Shown one piece after another: positions 33,712-45,329 of a DNA stretch of 64,000 nucleotides. Numbering within the stretch: position 1 is the first letter of the stretch; every line of letters starts with the position of its first letter. The stretch is from Nansenia antarctica. Its lineage: Eukaryota; Chordata; Actinopteri; Argentiniformes; Microstomatidae. Location: contig OZ022351.1 in assembly GCA_963989245.1 (NCBI GenBank), positions 30,229,391 to 30,293,390 on the forward strand, given 5' to 3'. The position numbers were made by a program, and so were the translations under genes. A model generated the notes under the pieces. That model was not told the DNA's origin. It saw nothing but the letters and a program-made list of their open reading frames with translations, and ran no database searches.

Positions 33712-33903
33712 GCATTTCATGATCGTCGCCTCAGACCGAGGGCGATTGATGGTTATTTTGTCTTTGTCATTTTCAAATAATCGCACAACAGTTGTCTCCT
33801 CCTCAACAAGCTGCTTGCTGATGGTCTTGTAGCCCATTCCAGCCTTGTGCAGGTCTACAATATTGTCCCTGACGTCCTTATACAACTTTTTGGTCTTGCC
33901 CAT
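33712..33903 (-). pseudogene. Tc1/mariner transposase N-terminal fragment
   Basis: From ATG at 33903 the minus strand reads MGKTKKLYKDVRDNIVDLHK then AGMGYKTISKQLVEEETTV. This is the first helix-turn-helix of fish Tc1-like transposases, which binds the terminal repeats. Only about 60 residues remain and homology stops before the catalytic DDE domain. Confidence 0.88.
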
Positions 33904-34306
33904 GATGGAGAGGTTAGAATCTGATTGATTGATTCTGTGACTTGCGTACGTACATGCGTATGTAAATTTTCCCGCAAATTTGGGATTTATAAAAAAGGAA
34001 CTTGGCGTGAAACTGTGCGCACCTCTAAGCACACTGGGACCCATGCGTACGCATAGAAACTGGAGAAATGAGCAACTGCGACTCCGCTGGCAGAAGGATG
34101 AAAGAGGAGAAACGCTTTGTAGTCCTTGGGCCAAACCATTTTTCATTACCAAATTCTGGGCAAATTCTAGATGTGATTTTTTTATTCCTATACATCCCTA
34201 CATTATGTTTTAATATGATAGACCTTTTGGCTTGGCAGCTTATTAGTGGTTATCACCTCTTAAAGGTATGGAGTGCTTTTCTTCAAAACCGGAGTTTTGA
34301 CAGAAA

Positions 34307-34711
34307 AAGTCCCCTGCCATATCTTGCTCCCCTTCGTATGATTCGCGCGTAGCTGTGCTGTGGTTGTGATAGAGACATGAGCCCTTTCATGTCCTTTATG
34401 CGCCTGAGTCTCCTAAACACGTAGAGACCAACCCCGAGTCGATCAAAGCTTCCTGCGCTGAGCTATGGTAACTTTCCCGCACCTACCCCCTACCGGTGAA
34501 TGCCTAATTTTTGCGGTTTTCCGGAGGTATTGTGTGGTAGGTGCGGGAAAGTTACCATAGCTCAGCGTAGGAAGTTCTGATCGACTCGGGGTTGGTCTCT
34601 ACTTGTTCAGGAGACCCAGGCGCATAAAGGACATCTGGCTCATGTCTCTATCACAAGCACAGCCCGAGCTACGTGCGACTCACGCGAAGGGGAGCAGAAT
34701 ATGGCAGGGGA
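34307..34711. repeat. Palindromic module in the left foldback arm
   Basis: It starts CCCCTGCCATATCTTGCTCC and ends with the near complement GGAGCAGAATATGGCAGGGG. Inside is a second stem: GAGCTATGGTAACTTTCCCG against CGGGAAAGTTACCATAGCTC, around a loop containing CACCTACC. Its inverted twin is 39000-39341. Confidence 0.85.
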
Positions 34712-35262
34712 TTTTTTGATGGGTAAAACATTTTACCTAATAGATATCACCATGAAACTTCCCCAGTTGATTACTTACATTGAGACAATAATTTTTTGTA
34801 TTACAAGTTTTCAGAAATGTTCTGTTTAAATATGCAAATGATGTATTATCTACTTAAAATATGAGTTGATTTGCATATCTTTAAAGAACATTTGGACCAC
34901 AGATTGGATAAAGACAGTAATAAATTACTATACACCCCTAGATTATTATTTGATGTGATAGACCTTGTTGGACCTTGTTGTTGGTAGTTTAATACCTTAT
35001 CCCCTCTTAAAGTATGGACTGCTGTCATTTAAAATGTGTGTTAGACTACGTTCTGTACGGGAGTGGACCCGAATGCAGGACACTGAGGCGGAGGCAGATG
35101 AACAGTTACATTTATTTAGCCCACAAGGCAGTGAAAGCTGTAGGTGTATGGAGTCCGGTGGTAGGTGTGGTCCAAAATTGGGAGATGTTTTCTGATTTCT
35201 GCCGCCCTCAACAAAGTTCTCCATGAGTCCAGGTTTTGGGGTAACACCAGGTTTGAGTTGGA

Positions 35263-35440
35263 GTCATGATCAGAGCAGTGGATGATGCTGTCCATCATCA
35301 GAGCAGTGGATGATGCTGTCCATGATCAGAGCAGTGGATGATGCTGTCCATGATCAGAGCAGTGGATGATGCTGTCCATCATCAGAGCAGTGGATGATGC
35401 TGTCCATCATCAGAGCAGTGGATGATGCTGTCCATGCCGC
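35263..35440. repeat. 28-bp minisatellite
   Basis: Seven copies of ATCAGAGCAGTGGATGATGC plus TGTCCATC/G. Confidence 0.93.
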
Positions 35441-35931
35441 TTTCTTGGCAGGTTGCTGCTGCATTCACCTGAAGTTGGATCCATCATTAGACTTACACTT
35501 ACTGCTGATGATGTGGGTCTCTGAAATAGAGGAATACATCTAGTTTGACATTAAATTACCAACCTTATTCTAAACTAAAAGATTGTCAGGGTGCAGTAAT
35601 TGGGGCAGATCTCATTACAACTTAGAGGGGCTACAAACAAGGAATCTTCTGTAAATGTAATGTAAATTAAGTTACATTAATATTACTACAATATAAAACC
35701 CTGTCTCAAGCCTGGGTACACAACAGGCTACTTTGCTAGTTTAGCTAGCTAACTAAAGTGTTATTAACTATAAAGAATAATAATGCATTTTATTTGTATT
35801 GCACTTTTCATTCAAAAGAATCTCAGAGTGCTACAGAGTAAAAAAAAAAAAAAAACATAATAAGTAAAAAACACAAAATAAATCACAAGAATGAACACAG
35901 TTCAACAGTCAAAGGCCTGTCTTAAAAGAGT

Positions 35932-36187
35932 CCAGGCTCTGTACTGCCCTTAGCTGGCTAGGAAGGCTGTTCCACAGGCTCTGTACTGCCCTTAGCTGGC
36001 TAGGAAGGCTGTTCCACAGGCTCTGTACTGCCCTTAGCTGGCTAGGAAGGCTGTTTCACAGGCTCTGTACTGCCCTTAGCTGGCTAGGAAGGCTGTTGCA
36101 CAGGCTCTGTACTGCCCTTAGCTGGCTAGGAAGGCTGTTCCACAGGCTCTGTACTGCCCTTAGCTGGCTAGGAAGGCTGTTCCACAG
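35932..36187 (-). repeat. Six 42-bp repeats at the LINE coding end
   Basis: Each unit encodes WNSLPSQLRAVQSL (C variant once) in frame, a duplication of the normally single WNSLP motif near the LINE C-terminus. Confidence 0.92.
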
Positions 36188-36415
36188 GCACGGCGCAGCC
36201 GAACAGAAGGCTCGGTCCCCCATGGTGCGGAGCCTGGTATTGGGGACCTGGAGGAGCAAACTGTTTGAAGACCTGAGGGTGCGGGTGGAGGTTTGTGGAG
36301 TGATGAGTTCTTGTAGATAGGGAGGTGCGTGTCCGTTGATGCATTTGTGGGTGAGAAGAAGGACTTTGTAGTCAACCCTGAATGAGACAGGGAGCCAGTG
36401 TAGTGAGTGTAGAAC

Positions 36416-37350
36416 TAGGGATGCACCGAACATTCGGCCACCGAATGTATTCGGCCGAATATCGCAAAATAAAGCACATTCGGTATTCGGCCGAATGTGT
36501 GAAAACACTGAATGTTTACCACCGAATAGTGTGTGTGTTTTGATAACGCAATACAATTAAATATAACTCTCAACAGGCGCGCGGCGCGAGGCGACGCGCT
36601 TTCAAAACTGGCTGCGTTCGTAAATTCACTCAGGAAATCCGATCAGCACTCGTGGAATGCCTCTCGTCCAATCAAATGACTCGGTTTCTCTATGATGTCG
36701 GGCCCAGTGTGCGCTCCAGCGCTCTCAGAGCGACTTTACGAACGCAACCTTACACTCATCTAGCTAGTTAGAAGCAGCTAGATGAGAAGCAGAGTTGTTG
36801 CCTTGTTGAAAACATATTCAGACTCCCCAGCTGTTCTACACGAGTTTATGACATGCAGCTGTATCATGCGGTGGTTTCTATGCAAACCAGAGACTATAAA
36901 AACAAAAGATATTCATTCTGAAATAACATGAACTATTATCCTTACACTCAGGTGGACTCAATTCAACTTGTTGAATGACTTGTTGAAGACATTTAGCATT
37001 TGACCTAATTTTAAGAGTGACAAAGGGTCTGAATACTTATGTACATGAGGTATTTCTGTATTTACATTTTAATACATTTGCAAACATTAAAAAACGTTTT
37101 TACTTAGATTATGGGGTACTGTGTGTGAATTGATGGCAAATCTATTCAAAAATGTGAAAAAAGTGAAGGGGTCTAAATACTTTCTGAAGCCTATGTAGAG
37201 ACAAATCATGAATATCATATGAATAAAAAGCAAAATGTATTTAGTTTATGCAATGATAAAATTAAAAACTGCCGATACACATTCGGTATTCGGCCAAGTG
37301 TTTCCTTAAATTCGGCCTCGGCCAAGAATTTTCATTTCGGTGCATCCCTA
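36416..37350. mobile_element. hAT element, TSD TGTAGAAC, in the LINE
   Basis: Ends TAGGGATGCACCGAACATTC and TTTCGGTGCATCCCTA; target duplication TGTAGAAC at 36408-36415 and 37351-37358. Subterminal ATTCGGCCGAAT palindromes repeat near both ends. It carries a nested GCGTTCGTAAATT MITE (36610-36750) and a Tc1-like 3' end (about 36985-37200, AAGGGGTCTAAATACTTTCT). No transposase. Confidence 0.94.
36610..36750. mobile_element. MITE, GCGTTCGTAAATT family
   Basis: Left GGCTGCGTTCGTAAATTCAC, right GCGACTTTACGAACGCAACC; CTCGTCCAATCAAATGACTC in the middle. Nested in the hAT 36416-37350. Confidence 0.75.
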
Positions 37351-38999
37351 TGTAGAACGGGGGTTATGTGCTTGTATTTGTGGACTCTCATCAGGATCCT
37401 GGCAGCGCTGTTCTGGATGTATGGCAGCTTCTGTATGCTTTTGCCAGGAATCCCGATGAAGAGCGGATTGCAGTAGTCAAAGGCATGGACAAGTTCTCTG
37501 CATCTCACAGGGTTAGAGTGGGATGGAGTTTGGAAATATTTCTGAGATGATAGAAGGAGGTTTTGCACAGGTGTTTAATATGGTCACTGAAGGTCAGGTG
37601 AGAGTCAAACCTAACCCCCAGATTTGAGACTGAGGAGGAGAAGGGGATGACTTGACCCTCGAAGGTGAGCTGTGATATGGGCGAAGACTGAACCTGGTGT
37701 GGGGTGCCAACAAGAAGAGCTTCGGATTTGTTACTGTTTAACTGAAGGAAGTTGTTGTTCATCCATGCCTTTATCTCCTCAAGACAGGTGGTGAGACATG
37801 ACATGGCTGCAGAGGGGCTTGGAGCAGTTTTAATGTAGAGCTGTGTCATCAGCATAACAATGGAAAGACATCCCATATCTGGTGATGACACGACCGAGGG
37901 GGAGCATGTAGGTGATGAAGAGGATGGGGCCGAGAACCGACCCCTGTGGAACACCACAGGTAACAGGGAGAAGTCTGGACTTGCATCCTCCCAGTGAGAC
38001 GTATTCAGTCCTGCCAGAGAGATAGGACTGAAACCACTTCAGTGCAGAGTCTGAGAGTCCAATGGTGGTGTGGAGGCGCTCTAGGAGGATAGTGTGATCC
38101 ACCATGTCAAATGCTGCTGTCAGGTCCAGGAGGATGTCATCAGCAGTTCATTCGTCACCCTTAGCATAGCCGTTTCTGTACTGTGGGCTGAGCGAAAGCC
38201 TGACTGAAATCTTTCAAACAGGTTGTTGTGTTTGAGGTGATCCTGGAGTTGGGAAGCAACTTCCTTCACTAGCACCTTGGACAGGAAGGCAAGGTTGGTG
38301 TATGACTTGAGCAGAGCAGTGGGAATGGGGTCCAGGGCGCAAGTGCATGATTTCATTCCTCTAAGGATTTCCATAATGTGGCTCTGTTGAACCTCTGTGA
38401 AACATGGGAGAGATGGCAAGCTCCCAGGCGAGGGGTTGGTAGCAGAGGGAGACAGAGAGGAAGAGCTGGGCATCAGAGAGCGAATGTTGTTGACCTTGGA
38501 TCTGAAAAAGTAAATGAAGCTGTTACATCGCTGCTCTGTAGCCTCAGTAGTGGGAGATGGTTGTGGCTTCAGGAGATGATTTATGGTGGAAAAAACTAGC
38601 TAGCTAGTTATAATAATAATAATAATAATAATAATAACTTGCATTTATATAGCACCTTTCAGGGAACCCAAGGTCGCTTAGTTATCTAACCAGCTATACA
38701 TTACCACTAACTCTAAACTAGCTTGCTAGCTAAAGTTACCTGAGGTAACTTACCTCTAAATATGGATCTGGCTGGGGCTAAGTTAATTTATTTGAGGAGG
38801 TAAACACACACTTTTTTTTTTTTAAGCACTTTGTTTTAGATTTTTATTCTGGAAAACTATGTAAATTAATGCATATTTTAAGTAGATAATGTATCATTTG
38901 TATATTTAAACATACAAATTCAGAAAACAATAAATGTACCCATCCATGGGTTTGACCTTTCATCTGACTCCGCCTCAGTGTCCTGCATTCGGGTCCACA

Positions 39000-39341
39000 A
39001 GTCCCCTGCCATATTTTGCTCCCCTTCGCGTCAGTCGCGCATAGCTCGGGCTGTGGTTGTGATAGAGACATGAGCCAGGTTAGATTTATGCGCCTGGGTC
39101 TCCTAAACACGTAGAGATCAACCCAGAGTCGATCAAAGCTTCCTACGCTGAGCTATGGTAACTCTCCCGCACCTACCACACAATACCTCCGGAAAACCGC
39201 AAAAATTAGGCATTCACCGGTAGGGGGTAGGTGCGGTAAAGTTACCATAGCTCAGCGCAGGAAGCTCTGATCGACTATCACAAGCACAGCACAGCTAGGC
39301 GCGAATCATACGAAGGGGAGCAATATATGGCAGGGGACTTT
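39000..39341. repeat. Palindromic module in the right foldback arm
   Basis: Inverted twin of 34307-34711, slightly shorter, with the same outer and inner stems (CCCCTGCCATATTTTGCTCC; GAGCTATGGTAACTCTCCCG). Confidence 0.85.
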
Positions 39342-40017
39342 TTTAGGCAAAACTCCGGTTTTGAAAAAAAGCACTCCCTACCTTTAAGAGGTGATAACCA
39401 CTAATAAGCTGCCAAACCAAACAAACCAAAAGGTCTATCATATCAAAACATAATCTAGGGATGTATAGGAATTAAAAAATCACATCTAGAATTTGCCCAG
39501 AATTTGGTAATGAAATGTTCAGTTTGGGGGTTTGGCCCAAGGACTATTGAAATGGATACCATTTCCACCGACATAAGAAATATTGGCTCTCACGTATTAT
39601 GAAGGAGTGCACACAAAGGATACGTGCACACTGCACATATCTTATTCGTCCTTGTCCTGTACGCATCACACTATATACATATATCTTTACTGTACATATC
39701 ATATTGATATTCATGCAAATATATTTACTTTTTACATAAATATTCATTGCACGTAGCGCGAGGTTGACCACCGTCCGCATTGACTTCACAGTAATGTACG
39801 TCTTCATAAGGGTAACGTTCCCGATAAGTCCAATGATTGCAATATCCATACAGTGAAGAACATGAACAGGCCCACTGTAGACAATTGACTATCATCCCCA
39901 AGTAGGCCTACACCCCATCCCTATGTATACGGACTACGAAAACTTTAAGCGCACAGATTACTGAACTATCTATTATTACTAGTTGCATCACTAGTGTATC
40001 CTGTCTTGAGATGATGA

Positions 40018-40395
40018 TGAGATGAGATGAGATAACGTTTATTGCCATTTATGCATACACATTAAGCATACACATATAGGAATTTGATTTGGTGTTACAG
40101 TAAGAGCATTTCTAGATGCAATGCAAACAAAACAACACAGGACAGACAGCAGTGCAGACAGAACACAACAAACTGTAAACAAGCTGTAATATTGTCACCT
40201 TTATCTTGTATTATACCTATTGCCTTATGTCTTGTGCTGCCATGTCAGGAACCGAAGCCTATACGAATTTTACTCTCTTAATGTAACGTAACAATAAACT
40301 TGAAACATGCTTGGCTTTTCTACAATGCAGGTTAGATGACGAACTGCATTTCCTTGTGACAACCTTGGTACTTGTCAATTACAATAAGATTGAAT
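40018..40395. repeat. Insertion of LINE-tail-like DNA in the GGGGCCTC repeat
   Basis: Starts with ATGAGATGAGATGAGATAAC then GTTTATTGCC, and ends AAGATTGAATCTAATCTAAA. It interrupts the second copy of the 33060-41640 family; its end resembles the complement of 33655-33715. Confidence 0.4.
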
Positions 40396-41947
40396 CTAAT
40401 CTAAAAGAAAAAACATGATTTAACATAATAAATACAAAGGGAGATATGTTGTACAGTTTAATCCGGAATCATATTTAATTGAATCTGTAATTATTAAACA
40501 ATACTTGAATGTTATGAAATGTATTATCATAAATAATAAGGTGAACACGTTGTCGATACAGTCTAGAACATAGATATTATAGAGTTTCACACTACTGCGC
40601 AGAAATTGAGTGGGTGAAATTGTTTTCGCCTTCTGTCGGGCATTTAACTGACCAATAATAGGCAAAGCATGGGTATTAAAAAGGGTGGGGCGAGACGCTT
40701 GTTCCCATGCGCAACATTTAGGGTTGATTGGGATAAAGGGAAGCCGGTGTGGGAATAGTGGCCCGCAAATTCCACTTGCCGCGTGCGCACCGATTTTATA
40801 AATCAGAATCCAAATGTTCTTGCTTTGCGTACGCACCAAAACTCTCTTCTCTCGTCTATATAATATCTATGTTCCAGACTGCTTCAACAACGGAGTCAGT
40901 TTAAACGTGATTCGTCCTACTGTTCACCTTACTATTCATGATAATACATGTCATAACATCCAAGTATTGTTTAATAATTACAGATTAATTAAGACAAGAT
41001 ACACTGGTGGTGCAATTAGTAATAATAGATAGCTCAGTAATAAAGTGTCTGTGCGCTTAAAATGTTCGTAGTCCGTATACATGGGGTGTGCTTGGGGATG
41101 ATAGTCAATTGTCTACAGTGGGCTTGTTCATGTTCTTCAATGTATGGATATTGCGATCATTGGACTTATCGGGACGTTACCCACTGAGCACTCGGGAACA
41201 GTGAATCAGGAACGGTGCTCAACTTGTCCAGCCTCGCGCTATGTGCAATGAATATGAATATAAAAAGTTAATATATTTGCATGAATATCTATATGATACG
41301 AACAAAGATATATGTAGGCTACATTGTGATGGGTACAGGACAAGGGAGAATAAGATATGTGCAGTGTGCCCGTATATTCTTTGTGTGCACTCGCATAATA
41401 TGTGAGGTAATATTTCGATTTATGTTGGTGGAAATTGTATCCATTTCAAAGCGTTTCTCCTGTTTCATCCTTCTGCCAGCGGAGTCGCAGTTGACATTTC
41501 TCCAGCTTCTATGCGTACGCATGGATCACAGTGTGCTAGCCTAGAGGTGCGCACAGTTTTTATAAATCCCAAAATTGTGGGAAGATTTGCTTACGCACCC
41601 TAGTGTGCGTACGCAAGCTTTATAAATGAGGCCCCTGGACCTGTCTGCTGCATTCTATGCAGTAAACCACTAGATCAGCGGTTCCCAACCTTTTTGGACT
41701 CACGGCCCACTTTACAAATCTCTACAGCAGCGGTTCCCAACCTATGGGCCGCGGCCCACTGGTGGTCCGCGAGAGTACTGCAAGTGGGCCGCCAAATCAT
41801 GGGCACATTTTTTTGGGGGGACGTTTTTTTGTTACAAAAACGTGATCGTATTGTGTGGTGTGCGCCGATATTTCCATCCGAAAAGAAGAAGTCAGCTCGC
41901 TTCTTGATTGGCTACATTCCATCCCCGTCACAATCGGACTCGCGAAC

Positions 41948-42042
41948 AGGGTTGCCAGGTGGGATCGACATTTTCCACCCTAACCACAGTCTAAAATCGC
42001 TAATTCCACCCCCAAAAAAACGAGCCCATCTGGCAACCCTAG
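41948..42042. mobile_element. Small MITE with CAGGGTTGCCAG ends
   Basis: Inverted CAGGGTTGCCAGGTGGGATC and CCATCTGGCAACCCTA around about 95 bases. Flanks ACTCGCGA and AGTCGGGA are similar but not identical, so an old 8-bp duplication is possible. Confidence 0.5.
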
Positions 42043-42215
42043 TCGGGAGTTGCCCACACACATATGGATGTTTGGTCGTAAATATTGAACACATACAACA
42101 TTTACGATCTTGGTATTTGATCACCTGCTATATAAAACATCGCCGCTCGGCTTTAATGGTTTAACCGCTATTTATTTTTAAATGTTTTGCCTCTAGTTTT
42201 TGGTGAAATTACGTC

Positions 42216-42620
42216 GTTTTTTTGAGCGCTCGTGCACGTTTCATGCTCGCCACCCTCTCAGAACTGGGCATCTCTGACTCGGCACTCTTCTTGTTTGCAT
42301 CCTGGCAGCTGTCACTGTCCTGGCACCCCGCTGGTGGAACAACCTTCCCACTGCTATCTGACCTGCACAGTCTCACTACCTATCTTCTGCCATAGATCTG
42401 AACTGTCCCTCCAGACAGCTCTCCCTTTATTCCCCTGTACAGTTTCTCTACTGTTAAAAAGAAAAACGTAATTCTTCCTTCTTCTAGTATTCTGACTGTC
42501 ACTGTCCCCTGGCCCGAACGTTACTTTTTACTTTTTCTTGCAATGACTGATGGCTAGATGACTTCGCTTACTTAGAAAAATGATGTAAGTTGCTTTGGAT
42601 AAAGGTGTCTGCTAAATGCC
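42216..42620 (+). mobile_element. L2-like LINE 3' end
   Basis: Includes CTGGCACCCCGCTGGTGGAA (encoding the W/VPRWWN-like end of the ORF in degenerate form) and the 3' tail TTGCTTTGGATAAAGGTGTC then TGCTAAATGCC. Short copies of the tail recur at 44110 in the tandem duplicate. Confidence 0.65.
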
Positions 42621-42755
42621 AAACATTTAAATGTAATGTTATCTCCAATCACACTCCAATTTGAAATATTATTATTCTTTTCGGGCTACTTTCCCCTCTC
42701 TGTTTCGCACAAGGAAAATGTGTTTGTAACCCTGTATATGTTCCTGTTCTCACAG

Positions 42756-43744
42756 ACCAGCAGAGATCCAACCCAGGTTCAGACAGCAAGCCCGGCTCCA
42801 CCACATCAGGAAACCATAAACGGCAAAGACGGAAAAAAAGACCCTGTATGGACTGCTGCAGTAGTTTCTCTGAGCCAGAGGATTTGAGAAGACACTCTTG
42901 CAGGCCCCGTCGTCCCTGCTTAGTTTGCAGTAAGAGTTTAATTTGTCCAACTCACCTTGAATCACACCCACATACTCACACAGGAGAGAAACCATACCAC
43001 TGCTCCCAGTGTAGGAAGAGTTTCAGTCAAGCAGGAGACCTGAAGAAGCATCAGCGAATACACACAGGAGAGAAACCATATCGCTGCCCCCAGTGTGGGA
43101 AGAGTTTCAACCTGGAACAATACCTAAGGATACATCAGAGAATACACACAGGAGAGAAACCATACAAGTGCTCCCAATGTGAGAAAAGTTTTAGTCAAGC
43201 AGGAAACCTAAATAAGCATCAGAGAATACACACGGGAGAGAAACCACACCACTGCTCCCAATGTGAGAAGAGTTTCAGTCAAGCAGGAGACCTGAAGAAG
43301 CATCAGAGAATACACACAGGAGAGAAACCATACCAGTGCTCCGAATGTGGGAAGATTTTCAATCAGCAACAACACCTTAGGCGACATCAGAGAATACACA
43401 CAGGAGAGAAACCATTTAGCTGTTCCCATTGTGGGAAGACTTTCAATGTTGCCAGCGGCCTAAAGACACACCAGAGAATACACACAGGAGAGAAACCATA
43501 TAACTGTTCCCAGTGTGGGAGGTCTTTCACTGATTCAAGCAACCTAAAGACACACCAGAGAACCCACACACGAGAGAAACCATACCACTGCTCCCAGTGT
43601 GGGAAGAGATTCAATCAGGAACAACGCCTAAGGATACACCAGAGAATACACACACAAGAGAAACCAGTGCACCAGTGCTCCCAATGTGAGAAGAGTTTCA
43701 GTTCAGCAGGAAACCTAAATAAGCATCAGAGAATACACGAGTGA
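42756..43744 (+). CDS. C2H2 zinc-finger exon 1 (nine fingers)
   Basis: Acceptor CTCACAG at 42755; joined to 31425 it reads DQQRSNPGSDSKPGSTTSGN, a basic stretch HKRQRRKKRPC, a degenerate finger-like CLVCSKSLICPTHLESH, then nine classical fingers (C-x2-C-x12-H-x3-H) with TGEKPY linkers. Stop at 43742-43744. The true protein starts at 31074, not at the internal ATG 42848. This would be a nuclear DNA-binding protein; target unknown. The 1.5-kb unit containing this exon is duplicated in tandem downstream. The exon is fully open and looks functional. Confidence 0.88.
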
Positions 43745-43889
43745 GAAACCATACCAATGCGCTCAATGTGAGAAGAGTTTCAGTCAAGTTTCAGTATCAT
43801 ATGATATGTACCAAATGCACTTGTTGATTTGGCCACTCCTACTGTTCCCACTATATTGTTAATGCCATTTCTATTTTTAAGAGTGGGTG

Positions 43890-44050
43890 AGTCTGAATAG
43901 AAGGGTCTGAATACTTATGTACATTAGGCATTTACATTTTAATAAATGTACTTTCTCAAAACCTCTCAGAACCTTCTCAAAACGTGTTTTCACTTTGTCA
44001 TTCTGGGGTATTGTGTGTGGATTGCTGGCAAATTATTTTAATTTAATTGC
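43890..44050. mobile_element. Tc1-like 3' relic
   Basis: AAGGGTCTGAATACTTATGT, CATTCTGGGGTATTGTGTGT and GATTGCTGGCAAATTATTTT are the 3' region of a fish Tc1-like element. A diverged copy is at 45535-45660. Confidence 0.65.
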
Positions 44051-44265
44051 TTTTAAATCGAGTCTATAACAATGTTACGACCCCATATGGTCTAGGGGAT
44101 ATGGGGTTGCTTTTGATAAAGGCGTCTGCTAAATGCCACGCTAAATGTAATGTTATCTCCAATCACACTCCAATTTGAAAACAAACAAACAGAGGGGCTA
44201 CTTTCCCCTCTGTTTTGCACAATGAAAATGTATTTGTAACCCTGTATATGTTCCTGTTCTCACAG

Positions 44266-45329
44266 ACCAGCAGAGATCCAACCCAGGTTCAGACAGCGAG
44301 CCCAGCTCCACCACATCAGGAAACCATAAATGGCAAAGACGGAAAAAAAAAACCTGTATGGACTGCTGCAGTAGTTTCTCTGAGCCAGAGGATTTGAGAA
44401 GACACTCTTGCAGGCCCCGTCCTCCCTGCTTTGTTTGCAGTAAGAGTTTAATTTGTCCAACCCACCTTGAACCATACCACTGCTCCCAGTGTAGGAAGAG
44501 TTTCAGTCGAGCAGGAGACCTGAAGAGGCATCAGCGAATACACACGGGAGAGAAACCATATAAGTGCTCCCAATGTGAGAAAAGTTTTAGTCTAGCAGGA
44601 AACCTAAATAAGCATCAGAGAATACACACGGGAGAGAAACCATACCAGTGCTCCCAGTGTGGGAAGAGCTTCAGTCGAGCAGGAGACCTGAAGAAGCATC
44701 AGAGAATACACACAGGAGAGAAACCATACCAGTGCTCGGAATGTGAGAAGAGTTTCAGTCAAGCAGGAGACCTGAAGAAGCATCAGAGAGTACACACAGG
44801 AGAGAAACCATACCAGTGCTCCGAATGTGAGAAGAGTTTCACTCAGCAACATCACCTTAGGCGACATCAGAGAATACACACAGGAGAGAAACCATACAAG
44901 TGCTCCCAATGTGAGAAGAGTTTTAGTCTAGCAGGAAACCTAAATAAGCATCAGAGAATACACACGGGAGAGAAACCATACCAGTGCTCGGAATGTGAGA
45001 AGAGTTTCAGTCAAGCAGGAGACCTGAAGAAGCATCAGAGAGTACACACAGGAGAGAAACCATACCAGTGCTCCGAATGTGAGAAGAGTTTCACTCAGCA
45101 ACAACACCTTAGGCGACATCAGAGAATACACACAGGAGACAAACCATATAACTGTTCCCATTGTGGGAAGACTTTCACTGTTTCAAGCCACCTAAAGACA
45201 CACCAGAGAACCCACACACGAGAGAAACCATACCACTGCTCCCAGTGTGGGAAGAGATTCAATCAGAAACAACGCCTAAGGATACACCAGAGAATACACA
45301 CACAAGAGGCACCAGTGCTCCCAATGTGA
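44266..45329 (+). CDS. C2H2 zinc-finger exon 2 (ten fingers, truncated end)
   Basis: Tandem copy of 42756-43744 with the same acceptor and phase. It lacks the segment between LICPTHLE and the first finger and has ten classical fingers. Fingers 6-8 (SLAGNLNKH, QAGDLKKH, QQQHLRRH) repeat the block of fingers 2, 4 and 5, so three fingers were duplicated recently. Near the end CAAGAGGCACCAGTGC lacks 8 bases found in copy 1 (CAAGAGAAACCAGTGCACC), shifting the frame so the last finger is lost and translation stops at 45329. It could be an alternative 3' exon of the same gene or a second gene sharing the acidic exon. Confidence 0.82.

Larger units (their letters stand above)
35770..38595 (-). mobile_element. 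L2-like LINE, 5'-truncated, interrupted by a hAT
   Basis: Reading 38595 to 35770 on the minus strand: CNSFIYFFRSKVNNIRSL, then PCFTEVQQSHIMEILRGMKS, SGFRSAHSTETAMLRVTNEL, VDHTILLERLHTTIGLSDSA, VPQGSVLGPILFITYMLPLG, FHCYADDT (catalytic YADD), FLQLNSNKSEALLVG, and HSLHWLPVSFRVDYKVLLLT near the end. This is the reverse transcriptase and C-terminal segment of an L2/CR1-group LINE. At least two frameshifts break it. A hAT lies at 36416-37350 and the end of the coding region is expanded into six 42-bp repeats. The 3' tail is (AAT)n-like at 35770. Confidence 0.9.
34120..39546. mobile_element. Foldback element with long inverted arms, TSD TTG
   Basis: Ends TAGTCCTTGGGCCAAACC and its exact complement; flanked by TTG (34117-34119 and 39547-39549). 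The interrupted host repeat reads GCTTTGAAATGG in the uninterrupted copy near 41450 (complement), which confirms the site and the duplication. Arms are paired over about 34120-34710 with 39000-39546, and weaker pairing continues to about 35095/38850. The centre carries an L2-like LINE (35770-38595). No transposase is seen. Confidence 0.82.
33060..41640. repeat. Mosaic of inverted copies of a GGGGCCTCATTTATAAA repeat
   Basis: The block is bounded by a perfect inverted pair: GTCCAGGGGCCTCATTTATA at 33060 and its complement ending at 41640. One copy runs 33064 to about 33560 from one end. A second is 33943-34119 continuing at 39547 to about 40840. A third is 40845-41637. They share GCGTACGC-rich ends, the phrase AAGCAAGAACATTT, and ATTTTGGGATTTATAAA. 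Copies 2 and 3 are head to head. No transposase was found, so these are non-autonomous elements, probably of a DNA transposon. Confidence 0.65.

Noticed and set aside
43208..43614. Minus-strand frames opposite the zinc fingers (also 44604-45161)
   Set aside because: They mirror the repeated finger linkers; the plus frame has intact C2H2 motifs.
42848..43744. Zinc-finger protein starting at the internal ATG 42848
   Set aside because: The frame is open upstream to a good acceptor at 42755 and joins in phase to the acidic exon at 31425, so the internal Met is not the likely start.
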